A stretch of DNA of 64,000 bases from Erythrobacter sp. YT30 (GTDB lineage: Bacteria > Pseudomonadota > Alphaproteobacteria > Sphingomonadales > Sphingomonadaceae). Of the stretch, positions 43,076 through 51,477 are shown piece after piece (position 1 is the first letter of the stretch; each line of letters starts with the position of its first letter). A program made the position numbers and the translations under genes. The notes under the pieces are model-generated. The model did no database searches, was not told the DNA's origin, and saw nothing but the letters and a program-made list of their open reading frames with translations. The stretch is from the NCBI RefSeq assembly GCF_001542875.1, contig NZ_LMAF01000002.1:1821501-1885500 (forward strand). The letters are read 5' to 3'.

Positions 43076-44307
43076 AGCAGGCGCGGCCTCTGACTATCAC
43101 AGACGGGAAGCTGGTGACGCCTGATGGCGTCGTGGAAGGCGCGCTTCGACTGGTCGATGGCGCGATTACAGGCCATGGCCCTGATGTTTCGGCTGAGGCC
43201 GACGATCAGGTGATTGAAGCTGGCGGAATGCTAGTCGCGCCGGGTATCGTCGATCTGGGAGTGTTCGCGGTCGATAAACCCGCATTTCACTTTGGCGGAA
43301 TTACGCGGGCGGCCTTGATGCCCGATCAATCCCCGCCGCTCGATTACCCGAGCCGCGTCAACTACATTGCGAAATCGGGAAAGCCGGATTTCTGGGTTCA
43401 CCCTCTGGCAGCCGCGACGCGCAGGCTTGAGGGTAGTGAACTCGCGGAGATTGGCCTGATGCGCGATGCAGGCGCTCGCGGAGTTGCGACCGGGCGGCAA
43501 TGGATCGCCGATAGCGGCGTTATGCTGCGACTGCTGCAATACGCAGCGATGCTTGATCTCGTCGTTGTTGCTCATTCAGAGGATGCTGCGCTTGTGGGCG
43601 AAGCAGCAGCGACCGCTGGTGAAGTTGCGACGCGGTTGGGCCTGCCAAGCGCTCCAGCAGAGGCGGAGACTTTAGCGCTTGCCCGCGACCTTGCGCTTGC
43701 AGAAATGACAGGTGCGCGGCTTCATTTCCGGCAGGTGACGACGGCTGCAGGGTTCGATCTGGTGCGTGCTGCCAAGTCGCGCGGGGTCAACGTTACGTGC
43801 GGTATCACGCCCGCGCATTTCCTATTGTCGGATCTGGAAACCGCGGACTTCCGAACCTTTGCCAAACTCTCGCCTCCCTTGCGCAGCGATGCTGATCGGC
43901 AGGCAGCAATTGCTGCGATTGGCGAGGGCGTCGTCGATGTGATCTCAAGCGGCCATGATCCGCGAGGGCCAGAGGATAAGCGCTTGCCATTCGGTGATGC
44001 TGCTCCGGGTATGGCAGGAGCGGAAACAGTTTTGGCGATGACTTTGGGATTAGTGCGCGATGGCGTGATTGATCTGCCGCGCGCGTTTGATCTTTTGGCG
44101 CGCAATCCGGCCAGGCTTTTGGACGTACCCGCGGGCGCAATCGAATTGGGCCTCGAAGCGGACATCGCGATTGTTGATCCCGAAGCGCCGTGGGTGATTG
44201 ATCGGACCAAAATGGAAGCGACCGCCGACAACACTCCGTTTGATCGGCAAGGCGCTCAGGGCCGTGTGCGCGCACTGATCAAGGGCGGGGTGGAGATCGC
44301 CCTCTAA
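43072..44307 (+). CDS. Dihydroorotase-like non-catalytic ATCase partner
   Basis: A 411-residue amidohydrolase fold. The metal HxH of true dihydroorotases is replaced: [14 protein letters not shown] reads G-V-F where H-V-H is expected. The later metal histidine region is HFRQVTT rather than H-I-S-H-x-S, and the catalytic aspartate region is [12 protein letters not shown] rather than D-H-A-P-H. The framework ([19 protein letters not shown]) is otherwise kept, so this is probably the inactive pseudo-dihydroorotase that stabilises PyrB. A separate active dihydroorotase must exist elsewhere. I use the ATG overlapping the pyrB stop. Confidence 0.88.
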   Translation: MKQARPLTITDGKLVTPDGVVEGALRLVDGAITGHGPDVSAEADDQVIEAGGMLVAPGIVDLGVFAVDKPAFHFGGITRAALMPDQSPPLDYPSRVNYIAKSGKPDFWVHPLAAATRRLEGSELAEIGLMRDAGARGVATGRQWIADSGVMLRLLQYAAMLDLVVVAHSEDAALVGEAAATAGEVATRLGLPSAPAEAETLALARDLALAEMTGARLHFRQVTTAAGFDLVRAAKSRGVNVTCGITPAHFLLSDLETADFRTFAKLSPPLRSDADRQAAIAAIGEGVVDVISSGHDPRGPEDKRLPFGDAAPGMAGAETVLAMTLGLVRDGVIDLPRAFDLLARNPARLLDVPAGAIELGLEADIAIVDPEAPWVIDRTKMEATADNTPFDRQGAQGRVRALIKGGVEIAL

Positions 44308-44308
44308 T

Positions 44309-44339
44309 AAAAAAACCCCGGAAGCTCTCGCTCCCGGGG
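44309..44339 (-). terminator. Strong Rho-independent terminator (minus strand)
   Basis: On the minus strand, a 10-bp stem (44330-44339 with 44316-44325, one G-U pair) with a GAGA tetraloop, followed by seven T (44309-44315, extending to TTTTTTT). It ends the SPOR/TPR gene and also lies just after the pyrimidine gene on the other strand. Confidence 0.9.
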
Positions 44340-44371
44340 GTGATTTGCTGAATCTTGAAGCAGTCTAGCGT

Positions 44372-45826
44372 TTAGCGTGAGCGTGCTGCGATCCGCACAC
44401 CGCGATCCACTGCGCCTGCTGGCGGATTGGATGCAGCGTAGGCAAAGCAGCCGCGACCTGCTGCTTTCACAGTGCGGCACATGCTGCGTGCGCTCGACTG
44501 GCCGAAACCGGCAGCTGCAACGCGGAAGAAGGTTTTGCCTTTCACCTCGGCCTGCGTGATCACAACATCGTGCGACTTGAGCTGAGGGAACTTGGCTGAA
44601 AGCACTTTCCAACCGCGCTCTGCCTCTACCTTGCTCGAATAGCTGCCGAGCTGAACGAGGTGCGTGTCCGCGCTTGGTGTGCTCAAGGCCATACGGCGCT
44701 GCGGTGCAGGTTTTGGCGCAGCAGCAACGCGCTTAGGCGCGGTGGTTGATTTTGTTGCCGGAAGTTTTTGCACAACAGGCTTTGAAACGAACCGACTGCC
44801 CGATGTGCCAGAAGGCGACGCTGTCACGCGTACTGGCTTCGGAGCTGGTTTGGCGGCTGGCTCAGGTGCAGCTTTCGGTTTCGATTGGCCAGTGGCGGCA
44901 AGGATGCCGGCAACAGTCGGATCGATGCTTTCGACCTTATCAGCTTTATCGGACGAAGCAGCAGGCGCAGGCTTGAATGCGGCCTTTTCAATGTCGTTTG
45001 GTTCGGCCGGTGCAGCAGCGAGTTCGACAGGCGCAGTCGCCGCAGCTTCTGCGATCATCTGTTCGCTGCTCGGGAAGTTCGACAGGGCAAGGTACTGTGG
45101 CATGCCAGCATCGCCAGTCGCCGAAACCTGCAGCAGGCTCGCAACGCGGGTCTGATACGCTTCAGGTCGCGCCATGACTGCCCAGCTTGAAAGACGGGCA
45201 TCAAGTTCGTGCGCGGGCACATCTTCTGCCGCCATGACGCGGGCTGCGCGCCAATTGCCTGCCAGAGCGTAAGCATAGGCAAGGTTCTGGCGGACTTTGG
45301 CGCTGTTTTCACCAGCGCGAAGCGTGTTGACGAGAACGTGCGTGCCTTGTTCTGGCTTACCAGCGAGCGCTACGGCCAGACCATAATCTGCAGCGCCAAT
45401 TACGTTCTGATTGGCTTCGAGCTGGGCAAGCGCTGATGCGTTGTCGCCCGTGGCCACTTTCGCAAGCGCATAGCTCAAGATGGTGCGAGGATCTTCATCG
45501 CCCAATTCCATCGCGTCGCCAAAGCTGGTTGCAGCCGATTGAAAACGACCCGCTTCAAGATAAGCTGCGCCAAGAAGCGCACGATAGCTCGCATTGCGCG
45601 GCTCCGCCAAGACGGCGGCTTCTGCATGCGTGATAGCTTTGGTTGCTTTACCCTTTTGGAGCGCGACCTGAGCCTTGCTGAAGGAGGCATCGGCGCGCGG
45701 TGCGCTTGACGTGCAACCGGTCAAAGCAATGCTGGCCAGCGCCGTTCCCATAATAAGGGCGATGCGCGGCGATTTTGTGATGCCTTTGTTGAGACCTTCG
45801 GTGCTGCTGTTGTGGCTGCGTGTCAT
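44372..45826 (-). CDS. TPR and SPOR-domain lipoprotein
   Basis: A 484-residue protein. A lipobox LTGC follows a longish N-region (about residues 30-38), then TPR repeats (about 45-200: TKAITHAEAAVLAEPRNASY and LGAAYLEAGRFQSAATSF), a Pro/Ala/Lys-rich linker, and a C-terminal SPOR domain (about 405-480, VQLGSYSSKVEAERGWKVL) that binds denuded septal peptidoglycan. Probably a division- or envelope-associated factor. Terminated at 44309-44339. The next gene upstream on the same strand is the RHH protein, 76 bp away. Confidence 0.85.
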   Translation of the reverse strand: MTRSHNSSTEGLNKGITKSPRIALIMGTALASIALTGCTSSAPRADASFSKAQVALQKGKATKAITHAEAAVLAEPRNASYRALLGAAYLEAGRFQSAATSFGDAMELGDEDPRTILSYALAKVATGDNASALAQLEANQNVIGAADYGLAVALAGKPEQGTHVLVNTLRAGENSAKVRQNLAYAYALAGNWRAARVMAAEDVPAHELDARLSSWAVMARPEAYQTRVASLLQVSATGDAGMPQYLALSNFPSSEQMIAEAAATAPVELAAAPAEPNDIEKAAFKPAPAASSDKADKVESIDPTVAGILAATGQSKPKAAPEPAAKPAPKPVRVTASPSGTSGSRFVSKPVVQKLPATKSTTAPKRVAAAPKPAPQRRMALSTPSADTHLVQLGSYSSKVEAERGWKVLSAKFPQLKSHDVVITQAEVKGKTFFRVAAAGFGQSSARSMCRTVKAAGRGCFAYAASNPPAGAVDRGVRIAARSR

Positions 45827-45902
45827 GGGTCTTTTCCTGTTTCAAATGGCCGGTTTTGTGGCCCGTTCAAAGGGTTGTCCGTTGGTATCTTCGGTGATTA
45901 AC

Positions 45903-46412
45903 TCAGTGGCGCTTCATGCGATCTGCAAGCGCATCAAGATCTTCGATTTCGGCTAGCATCCTATCCAGTGCTTTGGTCACCAGTGCCTGTGCGCTGACGC
46001 CCTGCATGGTTGATGCGAGCCGCAATTTGATATGCCGATCCGTGTCGAGGCGAAGCGTAAAGGCGGCGCGCTTTGAGCTTTTGGACGCCTTTTTCTTCTT
46101 GCCCAATTTAGGCTTAGGTGCGGCAACGTCTGCCGCGACGTCCGGCAGTTCGAGCGCCTTGCGTGCATTGGCTTTTGCCGAAATCGGTACGATGTCAGCC
46201 GTGCTCTGCTGAACGCTTGCCTCGGCCTCGACAGGCGCATCGCCGCCCATATCGTTCCAGCCAAGATCATCCAGCGGATCGCCGTCAGCAGCGGTCGCTT
46301 TTGCGATCTCTTCGGGAAGGGCAGCGGCTTGTGGCCGCATGGCAGGCTTTGCACCGCCTTTGCGAGCGAGCAGACGCGGGCCAAGAGAGGCGAAACTGGC
46401 TTCTGTCATCAT
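45903..46412 (-). CDS. RHH-like protein partner of ParA
   Basis: A 169-residue protein. A long low-complexity N-terminal part (1-110, acidic then Lys-rich) precedes a C-terminal segment of about 50 residues, RAAFTLRLDTDRHIKLRLAS then GVSAQALVTKALDRMLAEIEDLD, with the strand-helix-helix look of a ribbon-helix-helix DNA-binding domain. It starts 15 nt after the ParA-like gene, with GAGGAGG before the ATG. Likely the DNA- or cargo-binding partner of the ParA ATPase, comparable to ParG-type adaptors; inference from position. Confidence 0.75.
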   Translation of the reverse strand: MMTEASFASLGPRLLARKGGAKPAMRPQAAALPEEIAKATAADGDPLDDLGWNDMGGDAPVEAEASVQQSTADIVPISAKANARKALELPDVAADVAAPKPKLGKKKKASKSSKRAAFTLRLDTDRHIKLRLASTMQGVSAQALVTKALDRMLAEIEDLDALADRMKRH

Positions 46413-46427
46413 CCAGTCCTCCTCTTT

Positions 46428-47147
46428 TTAATTGGCAACCCGGCGACCAAACCCGCCAGTGGGGCGGCCTACGCCAGCACCGTTTGCGACCGGTGTCCCG
46501 GGCGCAGCAAACACTGTGCGGCGGAAGTTCTTTTCCAGCCGATCAGAGATGTATTTCCACAGAGCCGTCATTTCGGCTGCGCTGCGGCTTTCCGGATCGA
46601 CTTCCATCACCGTGCGGCCATCAATCATTGAGGCTGCAAAGTCGGTGCGGTGGTGAAGAGTGATCGGTGCGACCGTGCCATGCTGCGACAAGGCTACAGC
46701 GGCTTCGGAAGTGATCTTGGCTTTGGGTGTTGCCGCGTTGACGACAAAGACCAGCGGTTTGCCAGCGCGCTCGCACAGGTCAACCGTCGCACCAACAGCG
46801 CGCAGATCGTGCGGGCTGGGACGAGTGGGGACCACGATCAGTTCAGCAACGCTGATAACCGATTGGATCGCCATGGTGATGGCAGGCGGCGTGTCGATGA
46901 CAGCCAGTTTGAAACCCTGCTGGCGCAGAGCGGCCAGATCGTTCGCGAGGCGCGACACGGTGGTTTGTGCAAAAGCGGGATATTCCGCCTCGCGTTCATT
47001 CCACCAGTCGGCGAGCGAACCTTGAGGATCGATATCGATGAGAACGACCGGCCCAGCGCCAGCGCGCTGTGCCTGCACGGCGAGATGTCCGGAGAGCGTG
47101 GTTTTCCCCGATCCGCCTTTTTGCGATGCCAAAGCGAGTACGCGCAA
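46428..47147 (-). CDS. ParA/MinD-family ATPase
   Basis: A 239-residue Walker-type ATPase. Deviant Walker A is SQKGGSGKTTLSGHLAVQ (about 8-25) with the signature lysine in KGGSGKTT; Walker A' and B follow at VLIDIDPQGSLADWW and LAVIDTPPA. It lacks an N-terminal DNA-binding domain and a MinD amphipathic tail, so it is a small ParA. No plasmid or ParB genes are adjacent, so this is an orphan chromosomal ParA, possibly positioning a protein complex rather than the chromosome. Confidence 0.88.
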   Translation of the reverse strand: MRVLALASQKGGSGKTTLSGHLAVQAQRAGAGPVVLIDIDPQGSLADWWNEREAEYPAFAQTTVSRLANDLAALRQQGFKLAVIDTPPAITMAIQSVISVAELIVVPTRPSPHDLRAVGATVDLCERAGKPLVFVVNAATPKAKITSEAAVALSQHGTVAPITLHHRTDFAASMIDGRTVMEVDPESRSAAEMTALWKYISDRLEKNFRRTVFAAPGTPVANGAGVGRPTGGFGRRVAN

Positions 47148-47410
47148 GGATTGGTCCCCCTGATCTTAGACCTTGAATAAAACTTGATCGCCACGTCATT
47201 GCGGTGATGTGCCATTGAGATCGCAGACTACCCCTAATTTTGCGTTAACAGGGCGCCTTTGGAGAGGCGTCTTTTGTTGCCAAGGCGCTGCAACGAAATG
47301 ATAATACTTCGTTCACTATAAATTGGCGCAAGTTGACGCGCGTCCTGCGGCATACCTTTATTTGTGGTATGGGCGGCGTGCCGACGGAAAAGCAAAAGGG
47401 GCTCATCACC

Positions 47411-48526
47411 ATGGCAAAGCGCTTGGACATACGATCTATCAATCAGATGCGGAGCCAACGGCGTCTGCTGTCCGGCGTGGGCGCAATTGCTGCATTGTTA
47501 GTTGCTGCACCAGCTTTGGCCGATGTGAAAGCGGGCGTCGATGCTTGGAGCGCCGGAGACTACACCCGCGCGGTTGCGGAATGGCGCGAACCCGCGGCGC
47601 AAGGTGATGTCGATGCCATGTTCAATTTGGCCCAGGCGTATCGGCTTGGCCGGGGTGTTCCGACTGACATCGATAAGGCGCGCGATCTTTATCTTCAGGC
47701 TGCACAGCGGGGGCATATCAAGGCCGCCGATAATTATGGTCTGCTGCTATTCCAGCAGGGTGAGCAGGATAAGGCTATGCCGTTGATTGAAGCAGCGGCA
47801 GGACGCGGCGATCCGCGCGCGCAATACATTTTGGGTCTTGCGCATTTCAACGCGGACTATGCCGAAAAAGACTGGGTGCGCGCCTATGCCTTGATGACGC
47901 TTTCTCAATCGGCTGGCTTGCCGCAGGCGAATAAGGCGCTCGCGCAGATGGACCAGTACATTCCTGTCAAGGAACGCCAGGCGGCACAGTCGCTGGCTGT
48001 TTCTCTAAAAAGCGAAGCCGATCAGCGTTTGGCCACGCGATTGGCTGCAGTCGACCTTGGCGTGGTAGAGCCTGTTGATATGAGAACTCCAATCGTGGAC
48101 CCTGCACCGCGTGCGCCGCATCGTACCGCATCTGCACCGCCGGCCTCGACACAGGCGTCGACAGCGCCGCAAGGTCTTCCGCCTGCACCACAACCGGTTC
48201 CTCAATATCGCCTGCCGACCCCGCAACCCAATGAGCGCGCGCCTTATCGCGATGTCGCAGCAACGCCTGCGCCTGGCGCGCTTGCAACCACTGCTACGGG
48301 GCCTTGGGGACTGCAATTGGGAGCCTTCGGCGTTTCAGCTAATGCGGACAAGCTCTGGTCGCGGCTTTCCAGCAACCCAGCGCTTGCAGGTACTCGCAAA
48401 TCACTGGTGCCAAGTGGCCGGGTGACGCGCCTGCTTGCCGTTGGTTTTGAAAGCCAGAGCGCGGCACGACGCGCATGTGCGGCGCTGAAACGCCAAGGCC
48501 AGGATTGTCTCGTCAAGAAGACTTGA
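47411..48526 (+). CDS. Sel1-repeat and SPOR-domain exported protein
   Basis: A 371-residue protein. Signal peptide ends ALA-DVK (about residue 34). Sel1/TPR-like repeats follow (about 40-200: GDYTRAVAEWREPAAQG, GDVDAMFNLAQAYRLGRG, GDPRAQYILGLAHF), then a Pro-rich linker and a SPOR domain (about 290-368, WGLQLGAFGVSANADKLWSR). Divergent from the ParA gene across 263 bp. ATG 47411 chosen; in-frame starts further upstream lack a signal peptide context. Together with the lipoprotein at 44372 it makes a pair of SPOR proteins around the ParA/RHH genes. Confidence 0.85.
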   Translation: MAKRLDIRSINQMRSQRRLLSGVGAIAALLVAAPALADVKAGVDAWSAGDYTRAVAEWREPAAQGDVDAMFNLAQAYRLGRGVPTDIDKARDLYLQAAQRGHIKAADNYGLLLFQQGEQDKAMPLIEAAAGRGDPRAQYILGLAHFNADYAEKDWVRAYALMTLSQSAGLPQANKALAQMDQYIPVKERQAAQSLAVSLKSEADQRLATRLAAVDLGVVEPVDMRTPIVDPAPRAPHRTASAPPASTQASTAPQGLPPAPQPVPQYRLPTPQPNERAPYRDVAATPAPGALATTATGPWGLQLGAFGVSANADKLWSRLSSNPALAGTRKSLVPSGRVTRLLAVGFESQSAARRACAALKRQGQDCLVKKT

Positions 48527-48633
48527 GGCCGACCTGTTCCTTGCACTGAGCGAGCCCAGTCGGTTGCTCGGCGGGTTTGGGTTTCCTTGATCAGACCACA
48601 TGCTAAACCCTGAGCGATGCAAGGGGGAACGGC

Positions 48634-49902
48634 ATGAGCGATACTATCAATCAGGAGAATGCTCCGCAGGCGCCGGTCACGTCGGCCAATCGCATCGGCA
48701 CGCTCGATTTTATCCGCGGGATCGCGGTCATGGGTATTCTCGCGGCCAATATTATCGCTTTCGGACAGCCTTTCAGCGCGTATTTCTATCCTGAGGCATT
48801 CATGGTTGATCCAGCAGATCCAGGCGGCTGGCAGTGGATCGCACAGTTTGTGCTGATTGATGGCAAGATGCGCGGCCTGTTCACCTTGCTTTTTGGTGCA
48901 GGCATGTATCTCTTTATGGAGCGCGTATGGGAACGCGGCGGCTCGCGATCCTTGCAGATGTGGCGGCTATTCCTCCTCTTCTGCTTTGGTTGCTTGCATT
49001 TCTTCTTTATCTGGATGGGCGATATCCTCGCCATGTATGGCCTCATCGGCTTTATCGCAGTCGCTTGCCTGCGCTGGACCGCGAGAATGCAGCTGACAGT
49101 TGGTATTGTCGGTTATGTCTTTGGGGCGCTTTTCTACGCTGTCGTCTTCACCTTCTTTTACATCGTCGCTGAAACGCCCGCTGGCGAGCAGGAAGTCTAC
49201 CAAGAAATGCGTGTCGGGCTGATCGATGGCATCGACGAGTCGCTCGCCGATGACGCTGAGACGGCTGAGCTCAAACAGTCCGGCGATTATGCGGGGCTCG
49301 TTGAAAAGCGGGTGATCGAAGAATGGATCATGATCCCCACCAATGCGATGCTTTTTGTCTTTGAAACGCTGCCGCTGATGCTGCTTGGAATGGCGCTCTA
49401 CCGGTTTGGATTTTTTAGCGGTGAGTTCCCCCGAAATCGGATGATCGGCTGGGGCTGGGCGGGTCTGATACTTGGCGGACTTGCGCATTTCGGGATTGGG
49501 CTGGTTGTAAAGCAAAGCGGGTTTGGCTTTTACGCAGGCAATGCTGCTTTCCTTGCGTGGAGCATGCTGCCGCGGCTTGCGATGGTGCTGGGGCTTGCGG
49601 CTCTGCTGATTGTGTATTCACCGCAATGGACGGGATGGCTGGCAGAACGGGTACGCGCTGCAGGAAGGGCGGCCTTCACCAATTACCTTGGCACATCGAT
49701 CGTGATGATGTTTGTCTTCCACGGCTGGGCGCTGGGGCTATTCGGAGAGCTCAACCGCCCGCAGCTTTACCTGGTAACCGCGCTCACCTGCATATTGATG
49801 CTTGCGTGGTCAAAGCCGTGGCTCGACCGCTATCGCTATGGTCCCCTCGAATGGTTGTGGCGGTGCCTGACTTATAGGAAGCTGTTTCCTCTTAAGCGTT
49901 GA
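48634..49902 (+). CDS. DUF418-family multi-pass membrane protein
   Basis: A 422-residue protein with about ten hydrophobic helices. N-terminal RIGTLDFIRGIAVMGILAANI and the C-terminal LTCILMLAWSKPWL are DUF418 hallmarks. The family resembles acyltransferase membrane proteins and has been called YeiB in enterobacteria; the function is unknown. Monocistronic as far as I can see: GGGGGAAC precedes the ATG, and the next gene is across 188 bp. Confidence 0.85.
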   Translation: MSDTINQENAPQAPVTSANRIGTLDFIRGIAVMGILAANIIAFGQPFSAYFYPEAFMVDPADPGGWQWIAQFVLIDGKMRGLFTLLFGAGMYLFMERVWERGGSRSLQMWRLFLLFCFGCLHFFFIWMGDILAMYGLIGFIAVACLRWTARMQLTVGIVGYVFGALFYAVVFTFFYIVAETPAGEQEVYQEMRVGLIDGIDESLADDAETAELKQSGDYAGLVEKRVIEEWIMIPTNAMLFVFETLPLMLLGMALYRFGFFSGEFPRNRMIGWGWAGLILGGLAHFGIGLVVKQSGFGFYAGNAAFLAWSMLPRLAMVLGLAALLIVYSPQWTGWLAERVRAAGRAAFTNYLGTSIVMMFVFHGWALGLFGELNRPQLYLVTALTCILMLAWSKPWLDRYRYGPLEWLWRCLTYRKLFPLKR

Positions 49903-50032
49903 GGTCTCCAGTGGAAACGGTCGTGCAGCGACCGCAAGGGCGACTGCCCGCCCGCAGCGACGCGATCTTTGATCGCATGAGCGAGGATATCGCGGCGCGG
50001 ATGCGCTGCGTAGTAAAAGAAATCCTTGCAAC

Positions 50033-50047
50033 TGAGAATAATTCGCA
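50033..50047. promoter_or_regulatory. Fur box-like site before bfd
   Basis: TGAGAATAATTCGCA is a 7-1-7 palindrome with one mismatch from TGAGAAT-A-ATTCTCA. Located 44 nt before the bfd start. The larger inverted repeat ACTGAGAAT (50031-50039) and ATTCTCAGT (50080-50088) extends the region to flank the ribosome binding site. Confidence 0.55.
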
Positions 50048-50090
50048 TAAATTGCTTTTGCAAACGCTTCGCAGGAGTGATTCTCAGTCA

Positions 50091-50282
50091 ATGTATATCT
50101 GTATCTGTAACGCAATCAGAGAAACGGATTTGCGCAACGCCGCGTCAGACAGCCTTGGTGATGCAGTGGCGACCTATGCCAGCTTGGGCAAAAAACCCAA
50201 TTGCGGACAATGCCTTGTGAAAGCGGGCCAGATCATCGACGAACACCGCGCCGCGACCTCTTGCAATCGAGTCGCAGTCTAA
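50091..50282 (+). CDS. bfd: Bacterioferritin-associated ferredoxin
   Basis: A 63-residue [2Fe-2S] protein that reduces and mobilises iron from bacterioferritin. The four cluster cysteines are C4, C6, C38 and C41 (CIC, then CGQC). Start ATG 50091, where the Fe-S motif begins at once; AGGAG lies about 13 nt upstream, an unusually long spacing. The bfr gene follows after 160 bp on the same strand, with Fur-type regulation suggested by the site at 50033. Confidence 0.93.
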   Translation: MYICICNAIRETDLRNAASDSLGDAVATYASLGKKPNCGQCLVKAGQIIDEHRAATSCNRVAV

Positions 50283-50442
50283 GGGCGTGCACCGTTACTG
50301 AGAACGGTTTTCAAGTAGCTGAAAAATATAGGAAAATTTCGGGCCCACCCCTTGTGCGGAGGGGGTGGATGCGCATATTACGATGCGTAGACACTATCCG
50401 CGCACGCATTCGCGTGTGACATTTCATAAGGAAGCACACGCC

Positions 50443-50931
50443 ATGAAGGGCGATCAAAAAGTCATCGAATTTCTCAACAAGGCGCTCACGAACGAGCTGA
50501 CCGCGATCAACCAGTATTGGCTCCATTACCGCGTGCTCGATGATTGGGGCGTGACCAAACTTGCTGCCTATGAGCGCAAGGAATCAATCGAGGAAATGGA
50601 GCATGCTGACAAGCTTGCTGCGCGTGTCCTGTTCCTCAACGGTCTGCCCAACTTCCAGGCGATCCACAACCTGCGGGTTGGTGAAAGCGTCAAGGAAATC
50701 CTCGAAGCGGATATGAAGCTCGAGGAGGATGCGATCCCACTGCTGCGCGATGCGATCGAATATTGCGAGAGCGTGCGCGATTACGTGAGCCGCGATCTGT
50801 TCGCCTACATCCTCGATAACGAAGAAGAACACGTCGATTTCCTGGAAACCCAGTTCGACCTGATTGAGCGCATGGGACTGGAAAACTACGTGCAACTGCA
50901 AAGTCAGGCCGCAGGCGAGGGCGAGGGTTGA
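50443..50931 (+). CDS. bfr: Bacterioferritin
   Basis: A 162-residue iron-storage subunit, 24 of which form a shell. Ferroxidase residues E18, E51, H54 and later acidic ligands are present, as is the heme-binding Met52 in EEMEHADK, so heme sites at subunit interfaces are expected. Start ATG 50443 (MKGDQKVIEF) has AAGGAAG upstream. Ends with a Gly/Glu tail and is followed by a strong terminator. Confidence 0.96.
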   Translation: MKGDQKVIEFLNKALTNELTAINQYWLHYRVLDDWGVTKLAAYERKESIEEMEHADKLAARVLFLNGLPNFQAIHNLRVGESVKEILEADMKLEEDAIPLLRDAIEYCESVRDYVSRDLFAYILDNEEEHVDFLETQFDLIERMGLENYVQLQSQAAGEGEG

Positions 50932-50962
50932 ACCAAGATAAGTGAGACATTTGCTCTCGAAT

Positions 50963-50999
50963 GGGGTGCTCGCTTTGATGCGAGTGCCCCTTTTCTTTT
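50963..50999 (+). terminator. Rho-independent terminator after bfr
   Basis: Stem GGGGTGCTCGC with GCGAGTGCCCC (11 bp, two G-U pairs), loop TTTGAT, then a T-rich tract TTTTCTTTT. Confidence 0.85.
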
Positions 51000-51009
51000 G
51001 AGAGGTCTA

Positions 51010-51477
51010 CTAGCCCTTGCGCGGTCCCTCAGCGGCCAACAAAGTCTCGCGCAGGAATTGCGACAGAGCGAAGATCAAGAGCCCCATCGTCACCACCCAT
51101 AACACTGCGACAAACGTGCCGATCCGCGCATCGATGTAGACTGATACGAACAACAGCGCGATCACCACGCTGATAACGCACGCGGCTCCGGTCGAGTATT
51201 TTATCGCCCTCCTTGAAATCGATCGCCTTGCGCGCAGCCATGCAAGTTCGGCAGCTTTCATTGAGCTGTCTTCTTTTGGCTGGAATTCATCCAGTCTCTC
51301 AATGCGTCCAGCAATCCAGTTCAGCCGGGTGACCATCACGTTCATGATTGAGCCGATAGCAACCAGCAGGAATGCGGGCGCGAGCGAGAGCTGCACCGCG
51401 CGTTGAACGTCAGGCGTGTTCGATGTGCGCTCGATGATTTCCGTCGCAATGCCTGCGGCTGAGAAAAGCTCGATCAC
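51010..51477 (-). CDS. DUF2721-family membrane protein
   Basis: A 155-residue inner-membrane protein with three hydrophobic helices and the family segment PAFLLVAIGSIMNVMVTRLNWIAGRIERLDEF-like (around residues 32-64). Function unknown. The start overlaps the der stop by 4 nt, so it is translationally coupled and likely cotranscribed. Converges with bfr. Confidence 0.85.
   Translation of the reverse strand: MIELFSAAGIATEIIERTSNTPDVQRAVQLSLAPAFLLVAIGSIMNVMVTRLNWIAGRIERLDEFQPKEDSSMKAAELAWLRARRSISRRAIKYSTGAACVISVVIALLFVSVYIDARIGTFVAVLWVVTMGLLIFALSQFLRETLLAAEGPRKG

Noticed and set aside
49899..50090. N-terminal extension of bfd by 64 codons
   Set aside because: The Fe-S motif of this family begins at the very N-terminus, and the extension would cover the Fur-like site.
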